From: Streptomyces sp. NBC_00557
GTDB taxonomy: Bacteria; Actinomycetota; Actinomycetes; Streptomycetales; Streptomycetaceae
Assembly: GCF_036345995.1 (NCBI RefSeq)
Contig: NZ_CP107796.1
Coordinates: 1,426,001-1,490,000, forward strand
DNA: 64,000 bases
Direction of reading: 5' to 3'
In this document: positions 56,252-64,000 of the stretch, piece by piece
Layout: each line of letters starts with the position of its first letter
How positions within the stretch are numbered: position 1 is the first letter of the stretch
Translations under genes and position numbers: made by a program
Notes under the pieces: model-generated
Told to the model about the DNA's origin: nothing
Seen by the model: only the letters and a program-made list of their open reading frames with translations
The model's database searches: none

Positions 56252-57078
56252 CTCTCTCCCAACAGTTCCTTCATCAGGGCGAGGGACTCACGCGGGGTAA
56301 GGGCCTGCCCACGAATGCTTCCGTAGCGCGCGGCCAGGATACGCACTTCCTCCACGTCAGTGATCAGCTGACCGACACCCTGCACCTCCAGGTAACCGAC
56401 TTGCTGCTTCCCTTTCGGGGTCAGCAGCACGAACGGCCCGTCCACCCCTGAGTTCTCCTCACAGTCGAGCGGCAGCACTTGCAGAGTGATGTTGCGCAGC
56501 CGACCGAGCTCGACCAAGCGCTCCAACTGCCCTTGTCGCACCTTGCGTCCTCCGAGTTTGCGCCGCAGCACCGACTCGTCGATGACGGCCGTCACCATGG
56601 GCGGCGGCCACCGCGTGAGGATCTCCTGGCGGGCGAGCCGCGAGACCACCCTCTGTTCGATGGTCTCCTCGGACAGCAGGGGCTGTCGACCGTTCAGCAG
56701 GGTCCGGATGAAGTCCTCGGTCTGCAACAAGCCGGGCGGTGCAACCGTGCTGAAGAAGTTGATCTCAACCGCACCCGCTTCCAACCGCGCATAATCCCGA
56801 AACCAAGCCGGATGCCGAACCCTCGCCTTCGCCTTGGCCTTCTCCACATCCCCAACCGTGGCCTTCAACAGCCCCCGCCCGTCGAGGACTTCGTCCGCCG
56901 CCTCCAGCAACTCCCGCTGCGGCGTCCGCCGTCCCCTCTCCACCGAGGAGATCAGATCCTCGCTGTACCCCAGCCGATCCCCCAACTCCCGCTGAGTGAG
57001 CCCGGCCCGCTCCCGCAGCACCTTCACCTGCTTGCCGACCGCCCGCATCAGGTCGCTGCTCAGCTCCCCCCTCGTCAT
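56248..57078 (-). CDS. XRE regulator with DUF5753 (WhiJ-like)
   Basis: A 276-residue regulator. The N-terminal XRE helix-turn-helix reads LRERAGLTQRELGDRLGYSE, then DLISSVERGRRTPQRE (about 20-60). The C-terminal DUF5753 ligand-like domain has WFRDYARLEAGAVEINFF, PGLLQTEDFIRTLL, EEIL-type helices and GVDGPFVLL (about 95-275). This is the WhiJ-like type that, with DUF397 proteins, controls development or secondary metabolism in Streptomyces. A palindromic operator (57143-57162) lies between it and the divergent HATPase gene, suggesting autoregulation. Confidence 0.92.
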   Translation of the reverse strand: MTRGELSSDLMRAVGKQVKVLRERAGLTQRELGDRLGYSEDLISSVERGRRTPQRELLEAADEVLDGRGLLKATVGDVEKAKAKARVRHPAWFRDYARLEAGAVEINFFSTVAPPGLLQTEDFIRTLLNGRQPLLSEETIEQRVVSRLARQEILTRWPPPMVTAVIDESVLRRKLGGRKVRQGQLERLVELGRLRNITLQVLPLDCEENSGVDGPFVLLTPKGKQQVGYLEVQGVGQLITDVEEVRILAARYGSIRGQALTPRESLALMKELLGER

Positions 57079-57142
57079 ACGACTCTTGGGACTCCTCCGT
57101 CTCCGTCACGTCACCGCCATCTCACGTCACGCCCGACATCCC

Positions 57143-57183
57143 GTACGGAACACCATCCGTACCGGTACACGCACCCTCCGTAC
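57143..57183. promoter_or_regulatory. Candidate operator of the XRE/HATPase divergent promoter
   Basis: GTACGGA-ACACCA-TCCGTAC (57143-57162) is a perfect 7-bp inverted repeat, extendable by flanking C/G bases. A third half-site TCCGTAC is at 57177-57183. It lies centrally between the divergent XRE and HATPase genes. Confidence 0.5.
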
Positions 57184-57231
57184 CGAAGGGATTCCTGGTC
57201 AGCGTAGACCGAGCCGACCACGCTCGGTGAC

Positions 57232-57669
57232 ATGCAGTCACAGATCTCCACCCCAGGGGCGACCCGGCATTTCACCCAGCTCCTCAGCGCCACACCGCGC
57301 GGGGCCCGCCTGGCCCGTCTCCTGGCGGTGCAGCAACTCGCCCAGTGGGGCTGGCCGCCCTCCTGCACCACCAGCGAGTCCGCGGCCCTTGTGGTCGCCG
57401 AGCTGGCCGCGAACGCGGTGACGCACGGCCGGGTGAGAGGCCGCTGCTTCCGCCTCAGGCTGACCGTCGAGGCGCCGGGCACCCTCCGTGTCGAGGTCGC
57501 CGACCCTCGCGGTGACCGTCAACCCCAGCCCCGTACCACCACCCTCCCCGACCCCGATGCCGAGTCCGGACGCGGCCTGCTCCTCGTCGACGCGCTCGCC
57601 ACCCGCTGGGGCACGGAGCCCCGGCCGCCCTCCGGGAAAACCGTGTGGGCATGTCTCCCGCTCACCTGA
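57232..57669 (+). CDS. RsbW-like HATPase (anti-sigma-type ATP-binding protein)
   Basis: A 145-residue GHKL-fold protein. The N-box is ALVVAELAANAVTHGRV, the G1-type motif LRVEVADPRGDR, and the G2-type motif PDAESGRGLLLVDALATRWG. These are the Streptomyces RsbW/SpoIIAB-like ATP-binding proteins that complete the XRE/DUF397 trio and are thought to act as anti-sigma or accessory kinases. ATG 57232 lies 153 bases from the divergent XRE gene, with the palindromic operator between them. Confidence 0.88.
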   Translation: MQSQISTPGATRHFTQLLSATPRGARLARLLAVQQLAQWGWPPSCTTSESAALVVAELAANAVTHGRVRGRCFRLRLTVEAPGTLRVEVADPRGDRQPQPRTTTLPDPDAESGRGLLLVDALATRWGTEPRPPSGKTVWACLPLT

Positions 57670-57847
57670 CGGGGAATGCGAGACAGTCCGTCCACAGACG
57701 GACACACGGCGTGGACAACGGCCGGGGAGGTGGAGAGAATCCTGATCACACCGTCGTGCTCAGCAGTGGCCGGACGCACCACCCGGCCCGGCCGGGCGGT
57801 GGCACAGGGCCGGCACGGGGGTGCCGGGTGGGGGGAAGGACGTACGC

Positions 57848-58657
57848 GTGGGGGAAGGCAGCGCCGCACCGCGCATCCCGCAGGGGATCGAGTTGTACGG
57901 CGGCACAGACGGAGCCGTGACATGGAGCGGTGTCGGGCTGACGGCCGAGGTGATGCGGGAGTTAGGTGCTGGGCCGTGGGCCGAGCGGGCCGGCGACCTG
58001 GCGGCGACCCGGGACATCGTCACCGAGTTACGGTCGCTGGCCACGACCGACATGGAGACCGAGTTCATCGGCGCCCTGCTGGCGACCGAGCCGGAGCCGA
58101 AACCCTGGCAGTTCGGCGAGGCCCTGGCCGAGGTGCTGCTGGAGCACTGGCACGGCGCGGTGTGGCTGTGGGACGGCGCCCGGGACCGGCGGACCCGCAA
58201 GGCGAGTCTGCCGGGCGCCGACCTGGTGGGCTTATGGGTGGCGGACGGGACGGCGACGCTGCTGTTCGGCGAGGTGAAGTCGTCGTCGGAGGGGAAGAGT
58301 CCGCCGAAGGTGATGACCGCCCGGCCGGACGGCATGATCGAGCAGCTCAAGCGGCTGTCGCAGGGGAACGACCACTTCACGCTGATGAAGTGGCTGCGCC
58401 ATCGGTGCCGCAGCGCCGAGCATGTGAGTGCGTACCAGATCGCGGCCCGTCGCTTCATCAGCTCGCAGGGCAGGGACTTCCGGCTGTTCGGCTGCCTGGT
58501 GCGGGACACCGCTCCCGTGGCCGCGGACCTGAGCGGACCGGCGGCCGAGCTGGCCAAGACGGTCGTGGAGCCGATGCACGCGCTGCTGACCGCCTGGTAC
58601 CTGCCGATCGGCATGGCCGCTTGGCCCGCCCACGCGGGGGTGGGTGACGGTGGCTGA
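57848..58657 (+). CDS. hamA: Hachiman-like nuclease HamA (DUF1837)
   Basis: A 269-residue protein. GTG 57848 follows GGAAGGA at good spacing. The pattern fits DUF1837/HamA: WQFGEALAEVLLEHW in the helix before the active site, then KASLPGADLVGLWV and LLFGEVKSSSEGK, giving the D...ExK site of a PD-(D/E)XK nuclease (about 125-145). The C-terminal half is helical with FRLFGCLVRD. In Hachiman, HamA is a nuclease held and triggered by the HamB helicase, encoded immediately downstream. The related AbpA of AbpAB is an alternative. The genes overlap by a few bases, as is typical of the pair. Confidence 0.75.
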   Translation: MGEGSAAPRIPQGIELYGGTDGAVTWSGVGLTAEVMRELGAGPWAERAGDLAATRDIVTELRSLATTDMETEFIGALLATEPEPKPWQFGEALAEVLLEHWHGAVWLWDGARDRRTRKASLPGADLVGLWVADGTATLLFGEVKSSSEGKSPPKVMTARPDGMIEQLKRLSQGNDHFTLMKWLRHRCRSAEHVSAYQIAARRFISSQGRDFRLFGCLVRDTAPVAADLSGPAAELAKTVVEPMHALLTAWYLPIGMAAWPAHAGVGDGG

Positions 58658-61600
58658 TCTGGGCTGGCTTGAAGGCGCGCTCGAACCGGGTCTCGTACGG
58701 GAGGCCGGTGAGCGGGCGCAGCGGGTGCTGATCGGCTCGGCGCTGCGGGCGGTCGACGCGGAGGTTCCCCAGGGTTCACCGGACAGTCACGAGGCGGTCG
58801 ACTTCGCGGTGGGGGCACTGGATCTGCTGGCGTGGGACGCCATCGCGGAGGATCCGAAGGCTCCGGCCACGCGGCGGCTGTGCGGGCAGATGTTCGCCCT
58901 GGCGCGGGCGCGGCTGCCCGAGGTGGACTCTCCCGAGGCGCGGTTGGAGCTGCTGCGTACCGCCTGCCTGGGCTGGATCGCCGACGAGACGCCGCTCGCG
59001 GCCCGGCTGCTCGCGGACGTCGAGCTGCCCTCCGTACCGGATCCGGAGGAGGACTGGGAGGGCCGGGTGCGGCGCGGTACCGCGGACGCGTGGCTGCTGC
59101 TGCTGCGCAAGCGCGGGTGGGAGGACCTCGACGCACTGGACCATGTCATCGCCGGGCTGCGCGACGACCAGGCGGCGTGGGAGGAGGCGTACCTGGCGGG
59201 GGCCGGGGACGACGCCCGGCCTGCCGCTTGGTCGCTGGCCGCCCATTACCACCTGCTCAAGACGGCGGAACTGCTCGCCGAGTATCTGGCGACCGGGCAC
59301 CTGATGCGGGAGAAGCGCCCCAGCCGTCACTACGGGGTACGGCAGCGCGTGCAGGCGCACTGCGACCGGGCGCTGGAAGCGGCGGTGGCCTCGGCCGACC
59401 CCGATCTGGAGGTGCTGGTCCGGCTGCTCACGGCCACGGCGGACCAGATCGTCGACAACAGCCTGTGGACGGTGGCCCGCGCGGTCAGCCCGGAAGTGAA
59501 CGCCTTCGTCGCCTCCCTCGTCGACCGGGGACGGCCGCGACCGATCTTCGAGGTGCTGCCGCCGCAGCGCGTGGCCCTCGCCGAGCAGGGCCTGATCAGG
59601 ACGGCGCACCGTAGCGTGGTCGTCAGCCTGCCCACCAGCGCGGGCAAGACCCTGATCGCCCAGTTCCGGATCCTCCAGGCGCTCAACGCCTACGACAAGC
59701 AGCGCGGCTGGGTCGCGTACGTTGCCCCGAACCGTGCGCTCGTGAACCAGGTGACGCGGCGACTGCGCCGCGACTTCGCCGGCCTCGGGATCGGGGTGGA
59801 GCGGGTCAGTCCGGCCCTGGAGTTCGACGGTCTCGAAGCGGACATGCTCACCGACCGCAGCGAGCGGCAGTTCCGGGTGCTGGTGTCGACACCGGAGAAA
59901 CTGGACCTGCTGCTGCGGTCCGGCTGGCAGGAGAAGATCGGGCGTCCGCTGTGTCTGGTCGTGGCCGACGAGGCGCACCACCTGGGCGTGGACAAGCGCG
60001 GGATCAAACTGGAGCTGCTGCTCGCCACGGTCAACCGTGAAGCCCAGGACGCGGGATTCCTGCTCCTGACGCCCTTCATCGACAACGGGGACGTCATCGC
60101 CGAGTGGCTGGACAGCGGCAGCCGCCAGTCGGTCGGCCTGTCCGTGGACTGGACCCCGAACGACCGCATCCTGGCACTGGCCCGGCGCGAGCGCGCCCCG
60201 GGCAGCGGCGGTTTCCGGGTCGCCCTGGAACCCCTGGTCACGAGCCGGAGAACACTCAGCGTGCCGGACCTGCTGCCCCTGGACGGATACCGGCCGCTCG
60301 GACTGTCCTGGTCGCAGGTGAACAGCCCGGGCAAACTCGCCGCGGCCACGGCGACGGTTCTCGCGGCCCGCGGCCAGACCATCACGCTGGCGCAACAGCC
60401 GGGCCACGCCTGGTCGATCGCGCAGACCCTCGCGGGCGGGCGGGCCGAGCTGACGGACGAGGGCGAAGACCTGCGGGCGGTCAGGGAGGTGGTCGAGGAG
60501 GAGTTCGGCGCGGACTTCCCGCTGATGGGCCTTCTCGCCAAGGGGATCGGCGTCCACCACCGCGGTCTCCCGGACGAGATCCGGGTCGTTACGGAGTACC
60601 TGATGGAGACCGGTGACCTGGCCCACCTGGTGTCCACCACGACCATCGCCCAGGGCGTCAACTTCCCGGTGGCGAACGTCGTCCTGGCCTCGCACCAGTT
60701 CCCGTACGGCAACGACATTCCGGCGCCCGACTTCTGGAACCTCGTCGGGCGTGCCGGACGGGTCGAGCAGGGGGAGGTGGGCCTGATCGCGCTGGCCGCG
60801 GAGGACGAGCTGCGCGCCGGGAAACTGCGGCAGTTCGTCGGCCGGCAGGTGGCGGAGCTGAACTCCACCCTCGTCGAGATGGTGCGCAAGGCCATCGAGG
60901 AATACGGTCGCCTCGACCTGCACACCCTGGCGCACATCCCCGAGTGGTCGTCCTTCGTGCAGTACCTGGCCCACACCTACCGGCAGATCGGCGACCACGA
61001 GGAGTTCGCCGAGGAGGCCGAGCAGATCCTCCGCGGCACGCTGGGCTTCCAGGACCTGCGTCAGGCGAACCGCGACTGGGCGGCCCAGCTGACACGCAGC
61101 GTGCGCGAGTACGCGGAACGCCTGTCCGGAAAGGCACTGGGACTGGTCGACAGCACCGGCTTCTCATGGGAGAGCGTCGCGGGCACGCTGCAACGGCTCG
61201 GCGAGGCGCAGATCGACCGCGACGTGTGGGGCAATCCCCTGTTCGAGGGGGACCGCCGGCCCCTCGCCCAGCTGATCGGGGTCATGCTCCAGGTGCCCGA
61301 ACTGCGGGAGAATCTCCAGGACATCACGGCGGAGCACGAGGGCCGTGCTGGTGACTACATCGCGCGCGTCATCCAGGACTGGGTGGGCGGCGCTTCCGTA
61401 CCGCAGCTGGCCGAAGACCACTTCATGAAGGACGGTGAGAAGGACAGTCTCAAGGCCATCACCCGATGCTGCCAGCGACTCTTCGGGGAGATGGCCCCCA
61501 CGGTCTCCTGGGGCCTGTCGGCGCTCCAGTCACTGACCCTGGGCCAGGAATTCGCGACCCTCACCGCCGAGGCGCAGCGCGAGCTACGGAACATCCCGTC

Positions 61601-61835
61601 GTACGCCTTCTACGGCGTCCGCTCCGAGGACGCCATCGCGATGCGGCTCGCCGGCGTACCGCGGTCGGCGGCGGCCCGCATGGCCGCGACGATCGCCGCC
61701 GAGGACCGCACGAGCGGCCTCGCGGCGGCGCGCAGCCGGCTCGCCGCTCTGCCCGAGACGGCCTGGCGGTCGGCCCTGGGTTCCAAGGGCCCGGCGTACC
61801 GGACGGTCTGGCGGATCCTCGACGGGGTGCAGTGA
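58644..61835 (+). CDS. hamB: Hachiman-like helicase HamB
   Basis: A 1,063-residue SF2 (Ski2-like) helicase. The N-terminal 320 residues are helical and unrecognised. Walker A is VVSLPTSAGKTLIAQFRIL (about 328), motif II LVVADEAHHLGVDKRG (DEAH, about 438), then TTIAQGVNFPVANVVLAS and WNLVGRAGRVEQGEVGLIAL (about 667-715). Helical C-terminal domains end in VPRSAAARMAATIAA. GTG 58644 or GTG 58650 are possible starts; both overlap the hamA stop. HamB senses DNA ends or damage by translocating and releases HamA, from knowledge of the Hachiman family. It is convergent with the next gene, one base apart. Confidence 0.8.
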   Translation: MTVADLGWLEGALEPGLVREAGERAQRVLIGSALRAVDAEVPQGSPDSHEAVDFAVGALDLLAWDAIAEDPKAPATRRLCGQMFALARARLPEVDSPEARLELLRTACLGWIADETPLAARLLADVELPSVPDPEEDWEGRVRRGTADAWLLLLRKRGWEDLDALDHVIAGLRDDQAAWEEAYLAGAGDDARPAAWSLAAHYHLLKTAELLAEYLATGHLMREKRPSRHYGVRQRVQAHCDRALEAAVASADPDLEVLVRLLTATADQIVDNSLWTVARAVSPEVNAFVASLVDRGRPRPIFEVLPPQRVALAEQGLIRTAHRSVVVSLPTSAGKTLIAQFRILQALNAYDKQRGWVAYVAPNRALVNQVTRRLRRDFAGLGIGVERVSPALEFDGLEADMLTDRSERQFRVLVSTPEKLDLLLRSGWQEKIGRPLCLVVADEAHHLGVDKRGIKLELLLATVNREAQDAGFLLLTPFIDNGDVIAEWLDSGSRQSVGLSVDWTPNDRILALARRERAPGSGGFRVALEPLVTSRRTLSVPDLLPLDGYRPLGLSWSQVNSPGKLAAATATVLAARGQTITLAQQPGHAWSIAQTLAGGRAELTDEGEDLRAVREVVEEEFGADFPLMGLLAKGIGVHHRGLPDEIRVVTEYLMETGDLAHLVSTTTIAQGVNFPVANVVLASHQFPYGNDIPAPDFWNLVGRAGRVEQGEVGLIALAAEDELRAGKLRQFVGRQVAELNSTLVEMVRKAIEEYGRLDLHTLAHIPEWSSFVQYLAHTYRQIGDHEEFAEEAEQILRGTLGFQDLRQANRDWAAQLTRSVREYAERLSGKALGLVDSTGFSWESVAGTLQRLGEAQIDRDVWGNPLFEGDRRPLAQLIGVMLQVPELRENLQDITAEHEGRAGDYIARVIQDWVGGASVPQLAEDHFMKDGEKDSLKAITRCCQRLFGEMAPTVSWGLSALQSLTLGQEFATLTAEAQRELRNIPSYAFYGVRSEDAIAMRLAGVPRSAAARMAATIAAEDRTSGLAAARSRLAALPETAWRSALGSKGPAYRTVWRILDGVQ

Positions 61836-61836
61836 C

Positions 61837-62475
61837 TTACCGGACGCAGGACACCCACAGCTCGTACGCCCGGCGAGCCTCCGCGAGCAGTGCGGCCGTG
61901 GCGGCCGGAGTGCCGTAGGAGTCCACGGCCCTCGCGGTCACCGTGCGCAGGTGGTCGGCTGCGATTCCGGTCCGCTCGCGCCGGACCTCGTGCTGCCGTG
62001 AGGCGAGCGCCTGGTCCCGCTCCCACATGTCCTCCAGCGTGCTGTCCCCCGGGTCCTCCACGTCGTGCACCGTGGGGATCCGGGGCAGGTCGTCCGCGGT
62101 GAGGCGCGGGACCGCGCATGCGCCGACGGCGTCGGGGAGTTCGTCGTCCTCTTCCTCGCCGAAGAGAATGCGACGCACCACCGTGCGGTCCGCCTCCGAC
62201 CTGGCCACCTCGGCCGCGAGCGCGTCGAGCCGGTCGAGGAGGGCCGGGACGGCCGCATGCTCGCGGCGACGCAGCACCACATCGAGTTCCTGGACCGCTT
62301 TCTCACCGGATTCCTGCGCGTGAGCGAGCAGTTGGTTGCATCGGCCGATCTCGTCGAAGGCCCGCTGTGCGGTGCGCACCGCCTGCTCGATGTTCCGCAG
62401 TGACTGGTTCAGGTCGTCGTCCTCGCGGTCGCCCTGAACCTCCGCGTCGGGCGTTGTGCCGTACGTCGTGGTCAC
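61837..62475 (-). CDS. Coiled-coil protein, function unknown
   Basis: A 212-residue, highly charged and almost all-helical protein. GTG 62475 follows GGGGGAA and begins VTTTYGTTPDAEV; the frame extends upstream without support. A coiled coil is likely at about 25-105 (LRNIEQAVRTAQRAFDEIGR, LLDRLDALAAEVARSEADR), and an acidic patch GEEEDDELPDAV follows. There is no signal peptide, membrane helix or enzyme motif. It converges with hamB one base apart and diverges from the RHH-RAMA gene. I do not recognise a family; a role in the neighbouring defence genes is only positional. Confidence 0.65.
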   Translation of the reverse strand: MTTTYGTTPDAEVQGDREDDDLNQSLRNIEQAVRTAQRAFDEIGRCNQLLAHAQESGEKAVQELDVVLRRREHAAVPALLDRLDALAAEVARSEADRTVVRRILFGEEEDDELPDAVGACAVPRLTADDLPRIPTVHDVEDPGDSTLEDMWERDQALASRQHEVRRERTGIAADHLRTVTARAVDSYGTPAATAALLAEARRAYELWVSCVR

Positions 62476-62569
62476 GCCGTTCCCCCTTTTGTTCCAGTCC
62501 CCGCGACTGATCATAAGGACACCCAGCGATCGCCTGACGACACGGGCAAACGCTGGAACGCCGATCACC

Positions 62570-62604
62570 TTGACACCCAACGCAGCTTGAGCATTATTAG
62601 CACT
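62570..62604 (+). promoter_or_regulatory. Promoter giving a probable leaderless mRNA
   Basis: A consensus TTGACA (62570-62575) is followed 18-19 bases later by the AT-rich TTATTAG (62594-62600). This ends four bases before the ATG at 62605, which has no Shine-Dalgarno. Transcription would start at or next to the start codon. Confidence 0.55.
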
Positions 62605-62982
62605 ATGCCGTCTATTGAGCTCGATGAGCAGACTCACGAGAAGGTCGTGTTCGCCGCGCGCCTCATGGCGTGCACACCGTCCGAAGTGGTACGGCGGCTA
62701 GTGGAGTCATGGAGCACCCCCGAGGAGCCCGACGAAGAGCCGGACGGCGTCCGCGTCCACGCGGTGTACCGGGGCGAGCGGATCCAGGGCCTCTTCCACC
62801 CGGAAACACGCTCCCTGACGGTCACCCGGGGACCGGGGGCCGGTCAGTCCTTCTCCTCGCCAAGCGCCGCCGCCATGGCGGTGATCCAGGAACTCAACCC
62901 GGACCGGTCCCCCAACACGAACGGCTGGTTGTTCTGGCGTGTCACGAGCAGCGGCGACGAGCTGAAGTCCCTGCGCAGGTAG
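62605..62982 (+). CDS. RHH-RAMA small protein (modified-DNA reader candidate)
   Basis: A 125-residue protein. Residues 1-40 have the ribbon-helix-helix pattern MPSIELDEQTHEKVVFAARL, CTPSEVVRRLVESW (basic strand, two helices). Residues 55-120 fit the RAMA domain (restriction enzyme adenine methylase-associated, a proposed reader of modified DNA): ERIQGLFHPETRSLTVTRGP, SFSSPSAAAMAVIQEL, NTNGWLFWRV, with the typical SPSAAA and NGWxFW signatures. The ATG at 62605 is favoured by the leaderless promoter. An EVE-domain gene follows 72 bases downstream. The RHH-RAMA combination in so short a protein is unusual. Confidence 0.75.
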   Translation: MPSIELDEQTHEKVVFAARLMACTPSEVVRRLVESWSTPEEPDEEPDGVRVHAVYRGERIQGLFHPETRSLTVTRGPGAGQSFSSPSAAAMAVIQELNPDRSPNTNGWLFWRVTSSGDELKSLRR

Positions 62983-63054
62983 TCGGACTCACGCAGCAGC
63001 CGATTCTCCGCAGCCCTCCGGCAGAACCTCCACCTCTCACAAGGACACAGCTTC

Positions 63055-63564
63055 ATGACCACCTCGGACGCACCCGCCACCCACCTGCTGATCATCAACG
63101 CCCACGAGCCCCTCGCCTGGGTCCTGGAAAACCAGCGGATGGCCTTTCCCGCCGGCCGCAGCCAGCAGTCCCTCTCCCTCCGAAAGGGCGACGAGCTCCT
63201 GCTGTACACCACACGCGGCTGCTTCGGAAATCCGACCCGGGACCTCGGACGCGTGATCGGCCTGGCCACCATCACCAGCGAGGTCCATACCCTGGACGCC
63301 CCCGTCGTCTTCCAGGAGCGCCGCTTCACCGAAGGGTGCCGGCTGCGCGTCCACGGTCTCACGCCCTTCCGCGAGGGCGTCGTCCTGCGCGATCTCGTCA
63401 ACGATCTCCAGGTTTTCCCCGACCCCGCTCACTGGAGTTTCCGCATGCGCCGGGCCTCGCTCCGGCTGCCGGACGCCGACGCGGCCCTGATCAAGCGGGA
63501 GCTGCAGCCGCTCCTGAAGCCCTACGGCTCAGTGGTGGGTGACTACTCCCTCAAACGCCGGTAA
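63055..63564 (+). CDS. EVE/PUA-like domain protein
   Basis: A 169-residue single-domain protein with the EVE (PUA-like) outline: HLLIINAHEPLAWVLENQRM, LRKGDELLLYTTRGCFGN, PTRDLGRVIGLATITSEVHT, and RRFTEGCRLRVHGLTPF. The ending reads LRLPDADAALIKRELQPLLK. EVE domains bind modified bases in DNA or RNA and occur in modification-dependent restriction and RNA-surveillance contexts. The ATG is preceded by AAGGA. It stands alone without a fused nuclease, between the RHH-RAMA gene and a possible McrB gene, suggesting a split reader system. Confidence 0.72.
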   Translation: MTTSDAPATHLLIINAHEPLAWVLENQRMAFPAGRSQQSLSLRKGDELLLYTTRGCFGNPTRDLGRVIGLATITSEVHTLDAPVVFQERRFTEGCRLRVHGLTPFREGVVLRDLVNDLQVFPDPAHWSFRMRRASLRLPDADAALIKRELQPLLKPYGSVVGDYSLKRR

Positions 63565-63790
63565 CGGGGCGGCCTACGCTACGACAAGGCGCCACGACAC
63601 CGCCGTCCGTCCAGTGGTCGTCACGGGCGGCGGTCTCACCCGCCCGGCAGCGGAGTTCGCCGACAAGGCCAAGGCGTACGCCTTTCACCTGGGCCGGACG
63701 ACAGGCAGGCTGACCCCACTCAACTCCCGCGCTCATGAGGTGTCGCTGCCCACCGAAGCACCCGGTACGCGGGAGCTCGAACCCTGGTGA
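63539..63790 (+). CDS. Possible small protein overlapping the EVE gene end
   Basis: An 83-residue frame from GTG 63539, overlapping the EVE stop by 26 bases. Its middle (GGGLTRPAAEFADKAKAYAF, HLGRTTGRLTPLN) has plausible protein-like composition, and the stop falls before the next gene. No family is recognised, and no Shine-Dalgarno decides the start; a start at GTG 63617 is also possible. It may be spurious. Confidence 0.3.
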   Translation: MTTPSNAGNGAAYATTRRHDTAVRPVVVTGGGLTRPAAEFADKAKAYAFHLGRTTGRLTPLNSRAHEVSLPTEAPGTRELEPW

Positions 63791-63890
63791 CCGCACAGCC
63801 GGGACGGGACGGGCTCCACCGGGGCTCCCCGTTCCGGCACCGGCCACGGAGTTCCCCAGCCCAGCCCCCGGGTGCCGATGATCCGGCATC

Positions 63891-64000
63891 ATGACCTTCA
63901 TGGCGGACGAACCGGACCTGCAGGCGGCAGCAGCGCAATTCGACCGAAGCACGGTGACGGAGGCCGAGAGGGCCGCCGAAGACGAACGCAAGCAGGTGCT
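63891..64000 (+). CDS. 5' end of a gene, possibly McrB-like ATPase
   Basis: An open frame runs from ATG 63891 (or ATG 63900, MADEPDLQAAAAQFDRSTVT) to the window edge: EAERAAEDERKQV. The opening resembles the N-terminus of Streptomyces McrB-type AAA proteins of modification-dependent restriction, where a DRSTVTEAERAAEDER-like helix precedes a LP..RYALG segment not visible here. Only about 35 residues can be read, so the family is a guess supported by the EVE and RAMA neighbours. Confidence 0.4.
   Translation, partial: MTFMADEPDLQAAAAQFDRSTVTEAERAAEDERKQV

Noticed and set aside
63551..63991. Minus-strand frame of 146 codons opposite the EVE gene end
   Set aside because: The product is Ser/Ala/Arg-rich without motifs, and the plus strand carries better-supported starts.

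Overview
The window is high-GC actinobacterial DNA, almost certainly Streptomyces. The evidence is the strong G/C third-position bias, frequent GTG starts, 4-bp GTGA/ATGA gene overlaps, an XRE-DUF5753 / DUF397 / HATPase trio, and a type VII secretion cluster of streptomycete type (EccC, EccD, MinD-like ATPase, DUF6177, DUF6507). Most of it is a dense conflict and defence island. All calls come from reading the sequence; no searches were run.

Layout. (1) 1-4.8 kb is eroded flank: a partial crcB fluoride channel, a small membrane protein, a frameshifted collagen-like gene, a plasmid-type replication-relaxation gene followed by a cluster of TGCGCA repeats, and remnants of a D-amino-acid oxidase, an XRE regulator and a HAD hydrolase (nucleophile lost, internal stop). 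(2) 4.9-9.9 kb, minus strand, is a four-gene operon with 4-bp overlaps at every junction: methyltransferase, HEPN-NACHT-FGE-like protein, small cold-shock-like OB protein, and a protein with a two-helix membrane anchor. (3) 10.1-23.4 kb is a type VII secretion locus: two WXG100-type proteins, a DUF6507 protein, an 831-aa polymorphic toxin with a restriction-endonuclease-fold C-terminus and its Imm49 immunity protein, then the EccD / MinD-like / EccC / DUF6177 machinery. Both halves begin with the same promoter/inverted-repeat element. (4) 23.5-27.6 kb is a gene graveyard: a broken UvrD-like helicase, a methyltransferase tail and a frameshifted DUF6308 gene.

(5) 27.6-56.0 kb is the core of the island. 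An HTH-N6-adenine methylase faces a Ser/Thr kinase. Divergent from that kinase is an overlapping operon: a Cas4/RecB-like nuclease with a probable Fe-S cluster, a zinc-ribbon/REase protein, a DinG/XPD-like helicase, and a pPIWI_RE protein. The last three match the known pPIWI_RE three-gene island. A second Ser/Thr kinase follows, and divergent from it is a DISARM/Hma-like set: a DUF1998 helicase carrying a C-terminal nuclease, a SNF2-like helicase, an Eco57I-type methylase and a coiled-coil protein. The two kinase/operon divergent promoters share a 19-bp element (TTGACTNNGTTCACAAACA), and a third copy lies upstream of the methylase. This suggests one co-regulated, kinase-linked, multi-layer defence unit.

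(6) 56-57.7 kb is the Streptomyces XRE/DUF397/HATPase regulatory trio with a palindromic operator. (7) 57.8-61.8 kb is a Hachiman-like HamA nuclease / HamB helicase pair. (8) 61.8-64 kb holds a coiled-coil protein, a small RHH-RAMA protein with a probable leaderless start, an EVE/PUA-like protein, and the first codons of what may be a McrB-type ATPase. That set would fit recognition of modified DNA.
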